The notes below the pieces were generated by a model, which was not told the DNA's origin, searched no databases, and worked only from the letters and a program-made list of their open reading frames with translations. Source: Tyto alba (Eukaryota > Chordata > Aves > Strigiformes > Tytonidae). From it: 64,000 nt of DNA. The first letter of the stretch is position 1. Each line of letters opens with the position of its first letter. Below are positions 34,241-47,584 of the stretch, piece by piece. A program made the position numbers and the translations under genes. The DNA is taken from NCBI RefSeq assembly GCF_018691265.1, contig NW_024881316.1, positions 29,509,319 through 29,573,318 of the forward strand, written 5' to 3'.

Positions 34241-37200
34241 ACCTTTGAAAACAGTGACAAAAAGTTGTTGATGAGCCCAGAAAAATACAAAACTGTAAGA
34301 GAAGAAATATTAGGGAAACAAAGAACACTGATTAAAACCAAGAAGACTATTGTCTCGCTTTTCATTAATGAAACAAATATTATTAAAATCCATCTTCAGC
34401 TAGGACTGGACTTCTCTAAACCTGGGAAGAAAGAGAAAGGCTAATTAGTAAGAAATTATTGATGCTTTGTGGTATGATTATAAAAATAACCCACAAAACA
34501 AACAGATTTGCAGATTTACCTGAAGGACAGGCTTGCTTACACTATTATATTTGTTTGAAACTTTTCTGTTTGGACTAAAATAGAGCTCTGGGGTATCTTG
34601 CCTGATCTCCAGCTGGTACTCCAGAAGGGAAGGGTTTGTCTACGGGCCTTGTGCCTATATCTATATCCCTTAGGTTCTTTCCTATTGTAAGGTAATTTAG
34701 CTGCTCGGAGATGCCTTTAGGCAACTGAGGCATGGTCTTCATGACTAGATTGGACCCCTATAGGCATGAGGCCTACAAACACTGGTGTAGCTTACAGAGT
34801 GGTTCAGCTCTCCTAAAGTAGACACTGGCTGAGATGATTCAATCCATAGGACACATTGAACAAGAGCTCAGTTCAGTTCGATGTATATATGTAGCAACTC
34901 CCAACTGAGATACTTCAGGGTATTTACTGGCTGGCCTCTAAGTCCTGAGCCAAAAGATAACCCCGCAGATCCTGATGTCATCACATCTGCTAGCCCTATC
35001 AAGGTATCCCGAATAACTAGTTTGTTAGATGTCATGAATCACCAACTAAATCAAGCTTTAGGTCTTCACTGACCAAGGTGTCTCAGTGTTAAACTGACTC
35101 CAAACCCATCCTTATAGTAATGATTTAAAAGAATTTATCAGTAGCCATTGGTGAATGAGATATTAATGAACAGGAAACATTAAAAGATGCAATGGAAAAT
35201 TAAAATCTTGTTGTTAGTTTCAGCTTTTAAAGACATAACAGTCAGGCAGCCAGTAAATCCCATCACAGTGTCATTTATCATATACTAGTATCATGCAGTA
35301 ATTCAGAATTTCTGTAGGTTCCTGACAAAGATTTCAAGGGCTTCCAGTAGCAAACAAATTTTTGAAGGTTCCTTTCAAGATAGAATGACTGTAAAAGTGA
35401 CAATGTGTTGCTAATGACCATCTTACCATACACATGAACTCTTCACTCCCCTACCTCCCTGTCCCTTCCTTACAAGAAATCCTGAAAAACTCAAGCAATT
35501 AGGAATAAAAATGTGTTCTTTGGGTTGTTTAGTAGGGGTTCCAAACAGAAGCGTGTACTGAAGTCTCTGAGTACAGATTACAGGCTTATTGAGCCTTCGT
35601 GCACAATTATGGTCATTAATAGCTTCACACTCTTGTACCTGCATTGTTTTAGGACACAATCATGTTGATGGTTTAAAGAACTTTCTCACTAAATCATTCT
35701 TGTTTTGTTCATTGTAATAATAACTGTAAATCTGGTTAAGCTGTTTCCAACTGCTTCTCTTCCTATTTGTTGGTAGGAGTCCACTTTTCTGCTTTGGAAA
35801 AACGCTACAAAATCCTAAACCTGTATTTAACCTTGTGTGATGCCTTTTTACTTATTAAAAGCTGTGTTTAAACCTAGACTGTTAATTCTATATCCAATGT
35901 CCAGGAACTAGCCTCACACATATGCTTGGTCTTTTCATAAACATACTCCTTCTTACATCCAAACGCACCAGATTACCAGCTTTCTTTGAGGAATACGCCT
36001 GTCAGTCTGCCCATTGAACTGGGGCCACATTACTGAAGTGTCTGAAAATACACATTCTGTATGGGTACAGTGACAGAACTTCTCATACCCGTACAGAATT
36101 CAGTCTGCTATTGCTTTTTAGTTTTCTGTCTCTGCCTCTGCTTTAGCTGTTTCTTTTTACGTTCTCTCACTATCAAATCCTGTATGCTAGTAGCATATGT
36201 ACTTATGTTTTCTCTCCCTCCTGAGTCTTGCACTGACTTGTCAAATTATGCTGTAGACCTGATGTCAGCTACATAATTTTTTTCAAGAATGATCCCCATC
36301 TGAAGCATGTACTTCTGTAAACCTCATCAAAAATCTTGGCTTTTTTACTGTGCACTTCTTTAAACTCTTATGTTTTTCTTTAGGGGTCTAGAATGGGCTC
36401 TGTGTAAGAAGTTTTGCATATGTACTAGTGAAAATGACCGTAAACAAAAAATGGCTGTAAACAGAAACTATTACCAAGATCACTTTTTAAAATTATTAAT
36501 TATTTGTATGTAACCAGGTATTTGTGGAACTTTTTGATATTGCAGTCTTTTTTAACTGCATGAAATGGTGATAAGTCTTAACCGTGGCAGGACTTTGAAC
36601 TCTGACATCATCCTACCAGAAAGGTATCATTGCTCCAGAGTTTTGCTGTGGTCAGTTTTCTAAATCTTAATTACTTGGATCCAGAACTAGGATCCGATTC
36701 TTTCCTGGAGCATACCTTCTTAGAAGCTTTTCACCACATTCGTCTTTGCAATTTCTTACTCTCTCTGATTCCTGGCTGCATAGTATTTTATCTCCATTGA
36801 ATCCCCCAGTCTGCTCAGGTTGGAGACATGGGTTGCCAGGCTCAGTGGAACTTGCAATTCCAAGCAATGAGCTGTTGCATGGAACGCAGGCATTACAAAG
36901 CTTCTTTGTCAGGCCTGAATTTCACTGCAAATGGTTGTATCCTGCTCTGCTTTGCACCACACTCAGAATTGTCTGTGCTTACTAGGTGAAGTCCTTCAAA
37001 AATACTGAAGCTATATGCTGCAAACACTGCTGGAGCAGAATAACTCGGTGGTTTCCCATGGGTCTATGAAGAGAAATGATTGTTGAAGACCCAATGTCCA
37101 CTCTATATGCATCTAATGGGTCTCTGACTTATGTAATTAATGCTACCTAAATTTCAATTAGATGTGTCCTTTACACAAGTAAAATGCAAAATTTTCAGCT

Positions 37201-37744
37201 TTTTTCAGTTTTCTGGTGGTATCAGCTGCAACTGCAAGCTTTTTTTCATAAACATAGAGTAAAATATGACATTCCTTTACACAAGAAGCACCCAACACCA
37301 TAAGTGAGTAGGGCTAAACCCAGCTGCATTGTCCTTCCCTTGCCAGCATTCAGATAATAACTATAATGGTCTGTCAACAGTGCTGGGAAAGTGCCTTAGA
37401 AATGTAATCCCTCCAGTTCTGCTGTCTTCAGGAACTTCAGAACAGGTTGTTGGTACTATAAAAGTTGCAGAAGAATCTCATATTACTGACTAATTTTATA
37501 ATAAGGTAGAATGTAAAATTCAAAATTACTAAGTTTTACACATGGGATAAAACCACCCCTTTAGCATGTGAGAAATGGGAATGGCAACATTTGCTTTCAA
37601 CACTTCAGAAAGAAACCTTGGACTCATGACAAAAGGTTCAGTGAAAAGATCAGCTTGATATTCAGTGCTGGTCAAATAAGAAAAGAGAATGATAGGAGTT
37701 ATTAGGAAAAGAAGATCCAACAAATCAAATATATTATGCTACTA
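34241..37744. other. unique DNA, no gene seen
   Basis: No repeat family or exon was recognised in 3.5 kb. Segment 34560-35080 is slightly richer in G+C and has short duplicated phrases (CTATATCTATATCC), but no ends or coding blocks could be defined. Confidence 0.5.
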
Positions 37745-38110
37745 CTTAGTGGATGGCATGCCTCTTATGTGCAGTTCTAGCCTCAAAACATTTCCAATGG
37801 GACTTGAAAAGACTTAGAGAAAGGTGAAGAGAAATATGGGAGGGGGTTGTGAGGAAAACTAAATAAAGCTTGGAAAAGAGACAACTGAATGGTAAAAAAT
37901 AGAAATTCATTGTCATGAGAGGTATAGAGAAGACAAGGAGAAAACAATTTTCATTTTCCCCTTAGAAATAAGCAGAGGAAAAACAAGACATTGCAAAGCA
38001 GTAATTTAAATACACTGAAAACATTTATTTTCCATATAATATAGTTAATGGTGGAACTCACTGACTTAAGATATGGAAAGAAAATATTCTCATAGTCTTT
38101 CCCTAAGCAT
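37745..38110 (+). mobile_element. ancient CR1-type LINE, ORF2 C-terminal part (plus)
   Basis: TGCAGTTCTAGCCTC, AAGACTTAGAGAAAGGTGAAG, GCTTGGAAAAGAGACAACTG, CATGAGAGGTATAGAGAAG and ATAGTTAATGGTGGAACTCAC follow the order of an older CR1-type ORF2 end (TGCAGTTCTGGTC, TACAGAGAAGGGCAAC, CTTGGAAAAGAGACGGCTGA, ATCATGAGTGG, GTGGAACTCCTTGCC). No frame stays open. It is distinct from, and about 3.5 kb downstream of, the other ancient fragment. Confidence 0.72.
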
Positions 38111-39545
38111 ACACTGTAGTCAATGCTGGAAATGTGATATTGGACGAAAGAAGAAATTCTTTTATTGTTTACTCTGTCAATGATAATTCAAAGCACAGAC
38201 GCAGTCTGTAGAAGTAAAGAGACCATGACTTCTCAGCTATTAAGAATACAGTGTTGGGGGAGGGGGGGCTTGTGCATGCCCCTTTCTTCTTGGAGTAACT
38301 GGATCCCAAATAAGCTCACAGTATCTGCTTGTCTTGTTGAAATAAAAGAAGCTGCTGAGAGGATCAGAACATTAATGCAGGTATAAATGACGAAAAAAAG
38401 CATTTCTTTCCCATGTTGTTTTCAACGACTTGTCAAAAACCAAGAAGTAATAATCACAGGGGCAGTTCTGGTGATTGTCTCGCTCATGTTTTACTTCACT
38501 GGTTATAGCTGACCAAGAACTGAAAGAGAGTGGACGTGCAATACTAACAATGACAGCCCCCTAAAGGGAAAAGAGAACTTGAAGTGAACCTAAATGAGGC
38601 AGAATGCTTGTGCAGCGGGAGCCTGGCAGCACCAGGGTTGGGGAACAAAAGCACCTCAGTGAAGGAATGAGTGCCCTCTTCAGAAACATGCAGGGAAGCA
38701 CCGTGTCTTCCTCCAGGGACATAGCTGCACTGTTGCTGGTGATGCTAACAGCTGTTTTCCTTGTATATTGTTACTTTTGGTAATAACAGAGTGCTGTTGC
38801 AGTATGCTACATTTATATTTTTCTTCTTCTCCACTGGATGTACTGTTTTATCTTTTACAGCCACAAGTTCACAGTTTTTAATTCTCATTCTGTGCACAGC
38901 AGCCGAATTGCTAATGTGTGGAAAAGCATTACCCAGAATTAATATGATTGCATTCATGCCATCCACTACTGTCTTCTTGTCAGCCCTTATAAACGTAACT
39001 TATACTTATTTTGGACTGAACTTTTCTCTAATTGGACAGGAGAGCACATAGGACTATCTAGGTGCTAGAATAATGCCTTACTATAACAAAGGGGAAAAAA
39101 AAGGGGCAATCTATAAGAAGTGTCATTTCTTGGAGGAGACATATAATCAAGAGCCTGAACCTCTTGCAGGAACACAGTTTCTGCTTTTGTATCCATCTTA
39201 AATTCTTTTTAAAAATGTATGTATTTCTCTATCAAAATATTGATTGTGGAGATATTTCTTTACTTTCTGTTCTGAAATATTGCCTACTGTCATTCTGAGT
39301 TGATCTAAAAACTGTCAGTTTAAATTGTACTGATGGTTGCATTCTTTCATGAAGGTTGGAATTGCTGGACTAGATCAGGGCTAGTAGGGTGCTTTCACTC
39401 CCACTGTTGATCTGTAGCAAACACTGCAGAAGAACATGATGGAAACCCCAGCCTACAGGTGCAAAGTGATCTTCATTCTAATCCTTATTATTTAGAGATT
39501 GGTTTAAAGCTTGAAATGTAGGATTTTATAACCTTTCCCCCTTCC

Positions 39546-39570
39546 TTTTTTTTTTTTTTTTTTTTTTTTT
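39546..39570. repeat. T25 homopolymer
   Basis: Uninterrupted run of 25 T, the longest homopolymer in the window, likely to be length-variable. Confidence 0.9.
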
Positions 39571-42500
39571 CTATTTTTTTAAATACAACAAATTGACTTT
39601 TGCCCATGAAGCCTCAGCTCTGCCTTGTGGTCTATTCAAATGCACAGCTGTGTCTGTCCTAAGCTTCATGCAGATCAATAGGGTTCAGCAGAAGGGCACA
39701 CTGCCCATTTGTACAACTCTCAGTACAGGATGGCAGCCATCGCTTCAAATAAATGATTTCTGTGGGAGTGGCAGTTCATGCTGGATGTGACTCTGCTGTA
39801 AGTGTTTTGACACTTACTTACGAGTTATTTGTCCCTGACAGGTGCCACTGCTGCTGAAGTGAGGCTTTCGATCCCTGTACACTTTATAAAGTTGAGGGAG
39901 CTTAGTGTATCACTGTACTTTGCTGTGGGGTGAGCAAAAAGGTCATGGCTGTACTGAGGAAAAGATGTTTATCCCTCTCCAACCCTGTAGAGAACTCACG
40001 GTAACCAACACCACCAACTAACAACCAAACATGACCAGAAGGTAGTTTGGTTTTACCCCACAGCTCACAGTTATCTGTGTGGGAGAGGAGCGTAAGGTTG
40101 CTCCTGGAATAGCTTATTGTTACCATAAGTATTTAGCAATGGAGCCTAACAGTAAGTTGCCTTCACCTTGAATCTTCATGTTAATGAAATAAAAATGTGT
40201 TTCAGTGCCTTATGCATCTGTGTAAAATTTTGGTAGCACTTGTAAGAGCAGAGCTCTGGGATGTGTTTCAGCATTGTGGTCCACTGGGCAGGGAGACTTG
40301 CAAGCAGGAAAATCACACAACATTTATATCCCTGCTTCATATCCAACAACCAGCAAAAACATGTAGTACTACAGTCACAACTAGTTGCCAGAGTCAGTGT
40401 TCTGTAATGCCACTTTCCTTGTCAATAGTTCTAAAGCACAAAACCCAACCCAAGCTTAAAGCAAAATATGGAGTTTCAGCAACTTTCTAAAAGGATCTCC
40501 TACGAAAACATTGATAAAGAACAAGTAGCATGAGACCTACAGCACATAGGCACAGCACAGGTTCAAAGAGATCAGTGTAACACCTTGAGATACTCAGCTC
40601 CGGTCATAGGTGCCTGGCACCTTTTTGCATGTGTTTACAGAGTACATTTTGCTCTTGTGTAGACTGAGAATTAAATTCTAAATTTTAATGCAGCTTGTAT
40701 TTTTGATTGTCAGTGTTAGTTGCCAAAGGAACAACCTGTGCATTGCATAATCTGCTATTACTCCGAGCAACGAAGAGCAGACAGGGGATGATTAGAATCA
40801 TAGATCAAAACCTGGTACACAGAAAGACTTGAACTTAGTGTTTTCGCTCAATGTACAGGGATTTCTGTCACAAAGATATCTTTTCAAAATAGCTCATACC
40901 TTATTCTTCATGAGATATGGCAAATGTCAAGACAATCTAAGTGCTTGAATTTTAAAAGATGCAGTACAGCTGTACAGTAAAAGTATAGCAGAAATATTGC
41001 TGTAGCACTCTAAATCTCACTGCATATTTACAGACATTTCTCCTTGACATGGTTAAATGAGAGGTTTAAACTTTTCAAAAATCAGTGTCCTCACAATCTT
41101 TGTCTACCCTTTTTAAAGCAGGGGTGCTAAAGAGAGGCAAGAGAAAGTCAGGAAAGAGTAGAATATTACATATTTGCTAAAGACAAGAAATATATATTGC
41201 ATTGTTACAAGTATAAGTGTTCTTCTGGAAACTTAGACTGGTACTTGGCTTCACCAGAGACAGTTCTCACTTGTTTCAAATAGTAGCATACATTATAGTC
41301 TCCTTTTTTCTTTATACAGGTATAAACAGTAAAATTCTTCTGAGACACTGAAATGTAGAAGGATCTGGGACACTTGTGTTTTTTCTTGCCTATTGAACTG
41401 GTTGCATTTGTTCAAGTCTGACATAATAAAAATGTTAATAAAAAAGAAGAGTTCTTGCCTGGAATGACACTTGTTCAAGTACACAGTAAGAGGCTGTTTG
41501 ATAACCCGGCTTCTGTTTGGAACAAAAGCAAAATAAAATCAGTTATTTATGATCAGGCAGTCTAAGATTTTTTTTATTTGTGCTAAGACTTCACCATGTT
41601 GTTTTCCTACTGTTTTAAACAAATGTCATAGACATCTAAATGGGTAATATTGCTCAGAATCTTGGATTTATGCTCAGTGCACTCTCCATTAGGCTACCTA
41701 AGGTGAAAGTGAAGGCAGAATACTGACCTGTCTAGCCCAATTTAAATATTCTCTCTGTTTCTGTGCATGGAAAGATAGGTAAAGCTGAAGGTGAAACAAA
41801 GAAATAATTGATTCCATTCAGAAGGATTAACTTTTCTCCACATGCAGGGAAGGAGGATTGCCTTCTAAGCAGAAGGATAAGGAGTTCAGACCAGTTCTAG
41901 TATCCTACCTAGAAAAGCTCTCAACAGATTACTATGTTGTCATGCTAAGTAAGAATATAGTCTGTACCATCCAAAATAATTGTCACTGGTTCACTTACAA
42001 TCCTAACAGCAGAAAAATTCTAACTATAGCTGAGCTACAAGTTAAGTCTTTCACTGGCATCACATTCATTTAGACAGATCATGAAGAACATTGAATTAGA
42101 AATTAGAACAAGAGCTTTTATTCTTGTTCCTCTACCTTTTCAATTATAGGAACAATTTATGACTCATTTAATGTTACCCTTATCTGGTTAGATTGCAACC
42201 GCTCTTGACCTAACAGCATTTAAGTCATCCAGTTAGAATGTTGAATATAAATGTCTCTACTGGGTGTGATTTGAGATTACTCTAAATATTTGACATCTGT
42301 TTCTTTTCCATTTAGGGGCAAGATGAAATAACCATGATGTGAAAAATATTTTTCAAACTGTTCAAAATGTGATTGCTTTAGGTACAAGGTGGCCCACTGA
42401 TTTAAACATGATGGAAAAAAAATATATAACTATTTGTCTCTGTGAATGTTTAATGGACAAAGAGTATAATTTAAAATAATATTTGTATTAAAAAAATAAA

Positions 42501-45114
42501 TAAATAACTATAAAGTAAAACATTTATAAAACTTTATGTTGAGACTAGACTACTGTTTAAAATTTCAACATGGATTATATTTTCAGAGATGTTTACCTGC
42601 TCCAGTATTCACAATTGCCTTCCATTATCAGCATCTCATTTTTGAACTACCATAGTTCAGGGTCGCTTTTTATCCAGACTTCTAAAGTACAAAATCTGTG
42701 TGTATTTTTCCAACTCCATTGTCAGCTAAAATAATCTTTCCCTACAAATTTTGTCATGGTGGTTTGTTTTTCTTCATTTTTCTGGTGTTTTAAAAGAAAA
42801 AAACAAGGTAAACACATTGCTTTAGCCTGACTTCTACTGGGAAAAGTCCTTGAACTAATGACAAAAAGAATGGACTCGGTTAGTCATGGCTTTCCCTGTA
42901 CACAGCTAACAGGCAAGATAATGAAAAAAGGCCAATAAGAAAGATCACGATGAGAGAGATTATAATTCAGGACATTGAGAAAGACAAGCCTCTTATAGGC
43001 TTCCACTTATATGAGCCATTTTTAAAGCTGAGCTCCTGCCTGCCACCTTCAAATACCTGTTCCTAAGCGTTTGAAGTCTTTGGGATACTTGTTTATTTTT
43101 CCTGAACAAATATTTTAGCTTTACTGGCTAATTCTTTTTCCTTTCCTATGTTCAAAATAAACCTGGTGAAATACAGACCATTGTAATAAAGTTATGTACA
43201 AAGCACAGAGTTGACACTTCAATGCTTTGGGCATCATGTGCCATTCTTTTCAACACTTTATGTTCAGTGTCAAAATAGACTGGAGAAAAGGGGATGCACA
43301 GTACAGCCTTCTTTGTAATAAACATATACATGACCAAAGGATAGTATTGTATTTATCTAAATTGTCATTTATATTCTGGATTATTATGTCTCTAAAGTAA
43401 TGATGAACTGCTGAATAAAACATGACATGCAACAGTTCAAAACAGTGTTGTTAATTATTAGCTGAAAACTTAGTGCTAAAATAAACTCATGTTGCGTCCT
43501 TTCTTATTCCTCTTTCTTCTATTAAACTTAAAACAAAATAAATTTGCTTGTAGATTTTTTTCAGGAGGATTTTCTTGATGAATTGTAGGTTTAGAAGAAG
43601 GGCAATGATTGGCAAATTCTCCCAACAACAGACAGTCAAGGGAGCACCTTGACAAATGTAAATAGTCCCTCCCAATTCCATTGAAATTAATAGGAGTATG
43701 ATAATTCCCACTCCCCACCCCTCCATCCATGACAATACTCCTTTTCTTTTCCATATTACTTATGGAAAAGACCTTTCCTACTTACCTGTCCCATCCCTCA
43801 TAATTAGCAACTCATTTTTCTGTGCTGATTTATTCAAATGTTTAATCCCAAATGGAAATCCTCCTTCTGTTTTTAATTCAGCTAGAAAAAGAGTGTTTGA
43901 TGGTGTCTGGAATCTTTATTTTCTGTAGTGAGTATGTTTTTGAATCTTTCAGTATGTAACTTTAATAAGAGAGTCTGTATATTTTTTACAGCTGTAGAAA
44001 TACACAGTCAGAGGATGTAGTATGAAAGTGCTTCACAATATATAAATCACTGGTAAAAGCCTAATGAAGGCTCCATTGTACTGACACACAGCACAGCTAG
44101 GAACCACTGTTTATAAATCCACTTTTTATTAGGAAAAAACCTCAAGGCAGATTTGATTTCATCAGACAAAGCAGTTTGGTGGTTTTTTTGTCCTTGTTTT
44201 GCTGTGAATCATCTTTATTCTTTTAATGTTAGCATTAAATATAAAGACAGGTTTTTTGTTTAATTGTAAATAAGCTATGAAATGCAAGCTAAAAAGGCAA
44301 CCTAAGTGCATTGAAGATTGCAGGTAGATGAGCTCTCACCTCTCTTCCTAGATATTTTGTAACTTCTTTATAATTCTTGGGGTCTTTCAGTTTATGACAC
44401 AGAATCTGCACCTCTCAGATGCAAAATAATTTCATGCTGCAATGTTTTGTTTCATTTATTTTCTCTCCAGTGGATGTCCCTATGTTTGTTTGATGTACTG
44501 TTTGGAGAGTATGAAGAGATGCAGCTCCTATTAGTATTCTGAAGTTTTGTTTGGGTACAGTTTGTAACTATAATGATTGATACTTCTGGAGGAGTTGAAA
44601 ATCATGGAAGTTCACCGTAACTAACTTGTAACTTCAACTTTGCATATATTTCCAAAGTTTTGTTAAAATAACGTAGATTACCTGAGATAAAGGTAAGCAA
44701 TACAATACATTAATATAGGAATGATCTGTCATACAAATGAACAGTGATTGAAGCCAAAGCTCAGGTTATGATTCTGTATTAATAGCAAATGAAAATGTGT
44801 AAAGTATCTCATAGCATGGAAAAGACTTCAAATCTGATCGACATGCAAACTAATTTCACGAGTGCTTCAGTGATGGCATAAAGAATGTCTTGTTTGGAAT
44901 TACTGGAGAACATAAATATTCTGATGTGTTTACTTGACATTGTACCTGAGCTAGGCATGTCGTGGGAGTATCCAGCACCTGTTGTCCTTATTGCTGTTGC
45001 ACATGACCTGAATGCCGAATAAATATGGGTTGCCTAAGAATTCCTCCTGGACAGTGATTTAAGCCTCTTCTAAGAAGTATCCTGGATCACTTTGTCCTTC
45101 TGATGCTGGATATG

Positions 45115-45122
45115 TGACGTCA
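45115..45122. promoter_or_regulatory. consensus CRE palindrome TGACGTCA
   Basis: A full 8-bp cAMP-response-element palindrome with an intact CpG in an AT-rich, CpG-poor neighbourhood. A single 8-mer match is weak evidence of function; no promoter elements are clustered around it. Confidence 0.3.
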
Positions 45123-46417
45123 CTTCAAAGGAGGTGTGATGAATGGAGGTGACACACAATATTGGCTCTGTCTGAACAGATGGGAAGTGTGCTCTGCAGT
45201 ATCCTTCAAAGTACAGGCAACCCGTGATCCCGTCTCATGAGCTGGGTGGCTCCAGAAATAATTGCAGAAATCAGAGATAAAATGTTCATGAACAAAAGTG
45301 CATATCTAGATAAAGTAGACATTTATACTTTGGAAATGCAGATACGAAGTTTCTTAGCAGAATGATACCTTTCTACTTCCCTTCCTCATTTTTCTTCTGT
45401 GTGTGAAAATAACAATGCATCGTACACTTCATTAGCCAGACTGCTGGGGTCTATTTCATTGTCCTATAGCCTATGGAGAGTATGCTTGCCAGAATATATA
45501 CAAGATTTTTGTTTCCATACAAACCTCATTCTATATGAACATAATTGAAAATTTCAATGTCTATTGATTGCTGAATTATTTTACAGTTGAATAAGAGGAG
45601 AATTGTAGTCTGGCATTGTAAAAATACATACATTGAGGAAAATGCCTCCATTTTCTCTGCGATTACATGTTTTCTCCATTAGATTGTGCATGTTATCTTC
45701 TGTGAAGTTCAGGTCTTCCAGTGTCTCTCCTCAGGACTTTATCTCTCTTTTCTCAAATCTGAGAGCTGAAGAACAATCTAAGCTGACTTTGTTGTTTGAC
45801 ACAATGGCTGCAGTACTAGATATGAAATATGAAATCCGTATTTCTTACAAAACAGGATTATTTTTGTTTTGTCCCCACAAACAGTATCTTATCTGATCAT
45901 CTGTAGCTCAGATTTTATTGTTTCTTAATGTTGGCATGTTGAACACTACCCAGGGCAGAGATTTATGCAACCCAGAGTATGCAGCAGAGAAAAGAAGAAA
46001 TTGAACTTTGGTTTCATGCTGCTGGTGCAGACACTCTTCAAGTCATGGTCCCTTTCCTGTAGTGTGATGCAATATCGTAACACTCTTGATGGTAATGTGT
46101 TAATATGCTTCCAAGGGAAATAGAAATTCTCAGTACCAAAGAACGAAGAAACCAAGCAAGAATTATTGAAAAAAAAAAAAAAGTAGAAAAATGACTCTCT
46201 ACTTAATTTCATATTTCCTTCAATTTATCTTAAACTCTCAGAAAGCTCTTCATATAACTCACTTTCTGAGCATTCATATAACCCACATTAAGAAAGTGAT
46301 AGAAAGTTAAGCAGATTTTACAAACTTCTATTGTCTAATATTCTAATATACTTTATATGCAAATTACTGACCATACATATGAGCAAATTCTTGACAAAAA
46401 TCTTTCATGCCACTGAG

Positions 46418-46449
46418 TTTTTGTTTGTTTGTTTGTTTGTTTGTTTTTT
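46418..46449. repeat. (TTTG)n simple repeat
   Basis: Six or so GTTT units flanked by T-runs. Confidence 0.9.
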
Positions 46450-46551
46450 ATTTTACTGACTTTTTGAAGCACTTTCATGTGAAGAAAAGTTTCTCTGGGA
46501 TCTCTGGAATGTTTTATATTGATCAGCCTTCAGACATCCAGTCAGCGAATC

Positions 46552-46567
46552 AAAAAAAAAAAAAAAA
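46552..46567. repeat. A16 homopolymer
   Basis: Uninterrupted run of 16 A followed by GGGGG. Confidence 0.9.
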
Positions 46568-46944
46568 GGGGGCTGTGACTGTGGAAACTTGCCCATGTTT
46601 GAAAAATACAAAAGAGAGTTTTTTCTATCCTTCCAGTCATGTAATTGTGATGGCCTAAAAGGGATCAATACTACCTCCACAGTACTGGCTTATTTTGATA
46701 AGCTGCAATTTTATGGATGGTGCTTTTACGCAAAAAAGGCGAATCAACTGACCCCATACTGCAGTTAGTATCTGTTCTGCTGTAGAAGTTAGTTGGGGAG
46801 GTTTGGCAGACTGAAAGTTGGCTCCAGAAATAGAGAGAAGGCATTTATTCATTTGACTATCTTAACATAGGGTTAATATCATATCATACCTTCTGTTGTG
46901 GATAGAGTGACACACTTCACTTCTAAGAGAGAAGTAGCAATGTG

Positions 46945-46950
46945 TTTATT
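46945..46950 (-). promoter_or_regulatory. AATAAA poly(A) signal of family C LTR
   Basis: AATAAA on the minus strand about 50 bp from the downstream LTR end. Confidence 0.65.
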
Positions 46951-47225
46951 GATGTAACACAGTGATTTAAGTAAGTTTGATAGTAATTGCAACAGTGGTT
47001 TAACAAGTTTCTATAGCAAAGTGCACTTGATTATTTACTGCATAGAGGACAGGATGCAACAAAACTGTCAGGAAGACCCTCCTGTTGAGTCATGAGGTTC
47101 AGAAAGGGCCCCCTTGTGTTCTAAACTCCTTCTCATAGGGGAGTTTACGTGCGGGTGGATCAAGAATTAGCCCCAAACGCGGTCAATGGTTTATATCTAA
47201 AGGATTATATGTGCACAATCAATCC

Positions 47226-47231
47226 TTTATA
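47226..47231 (-). promoter_or_regulatory. TATA box candidate of family C LTR
   Basis: TATAAA on the minus strand inside CATATAAAGGATT. A weaker alternative lies near 47190. Confidence 0.5.
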
Positions 47232-47584
47232 TGACTTAGAATTTCAAAGTTTAGCATACTCTTAAACACTTACTGAGACTCTGTTGTGGCAAGGGCTCTC
47301 TCAACCTTGAGGAGTAATCTTGAGAGACATCCCTACTCAAGGGGAGATCCCGGTGTGCAGCCTGTTCGGTGCACAAGAGCTCAACGGTCCCTGGGCTGTC
47401 CACTGTTTATGGAGTAGAATAACTGACTTATAGTCATATTTGCATACCGACTACAGCTGTTAGTTTCTTCCAAAGTTGCCTTGAGTCAGACATTGCCCAG
47501 CACTGTCATTAGGTGTTCAAATTAGACCTTTGCTCATGACTTGAGCTGGCAGGCTGGGGAGAGGGGGCACACCACCACACCTCC

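Larger units (their letters stand above)
38111..46888. other. unique AT-rich DNA, no gene seen
   Basis: 8.8 kb without a recognised repeat family or exon. It contains T25 (39546-39570), a TTTG repeat (46418-46449), A16 (46552-46567) and an isolated full CRE-type site (45115-45122). Frames up to 97 codons on both strands lack recognised domains. Confidence 0.5.
46894..47579 (-). mobile_element. solo LTR (family C), minus strand, probable
   Basis: On the minus strand the element starts TGTGGTGGTGTGCCCCCTCTC and ends CTCTATCCACAACA, again TG...CA with inverted-repeat ends. The flanks CCTTC (46889-46893) and CCTCC (47580-47584) would be a 5-bp duplication with one T/C change. On the minus strand a TATAAA (47226-47231) is followed about 280 bp later by AATAAA (46945-46950), as expected for an LTR. 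G+C and CpG content are raised relative to the flanks (GTTTACGTGCGGGTGG, AAACGCGGTC). At 686 bp with no gag or pol nearby, it is a solo LTR. The exact ends rest on the imperfect duplication. Confidence 0.72.

Noticed and set aside
34560..35080. A GC-richer stretch as an exon cluster or old LTR.
   Set aside because: No frame is preserved, no element ends were found and no recognisable motif was present.
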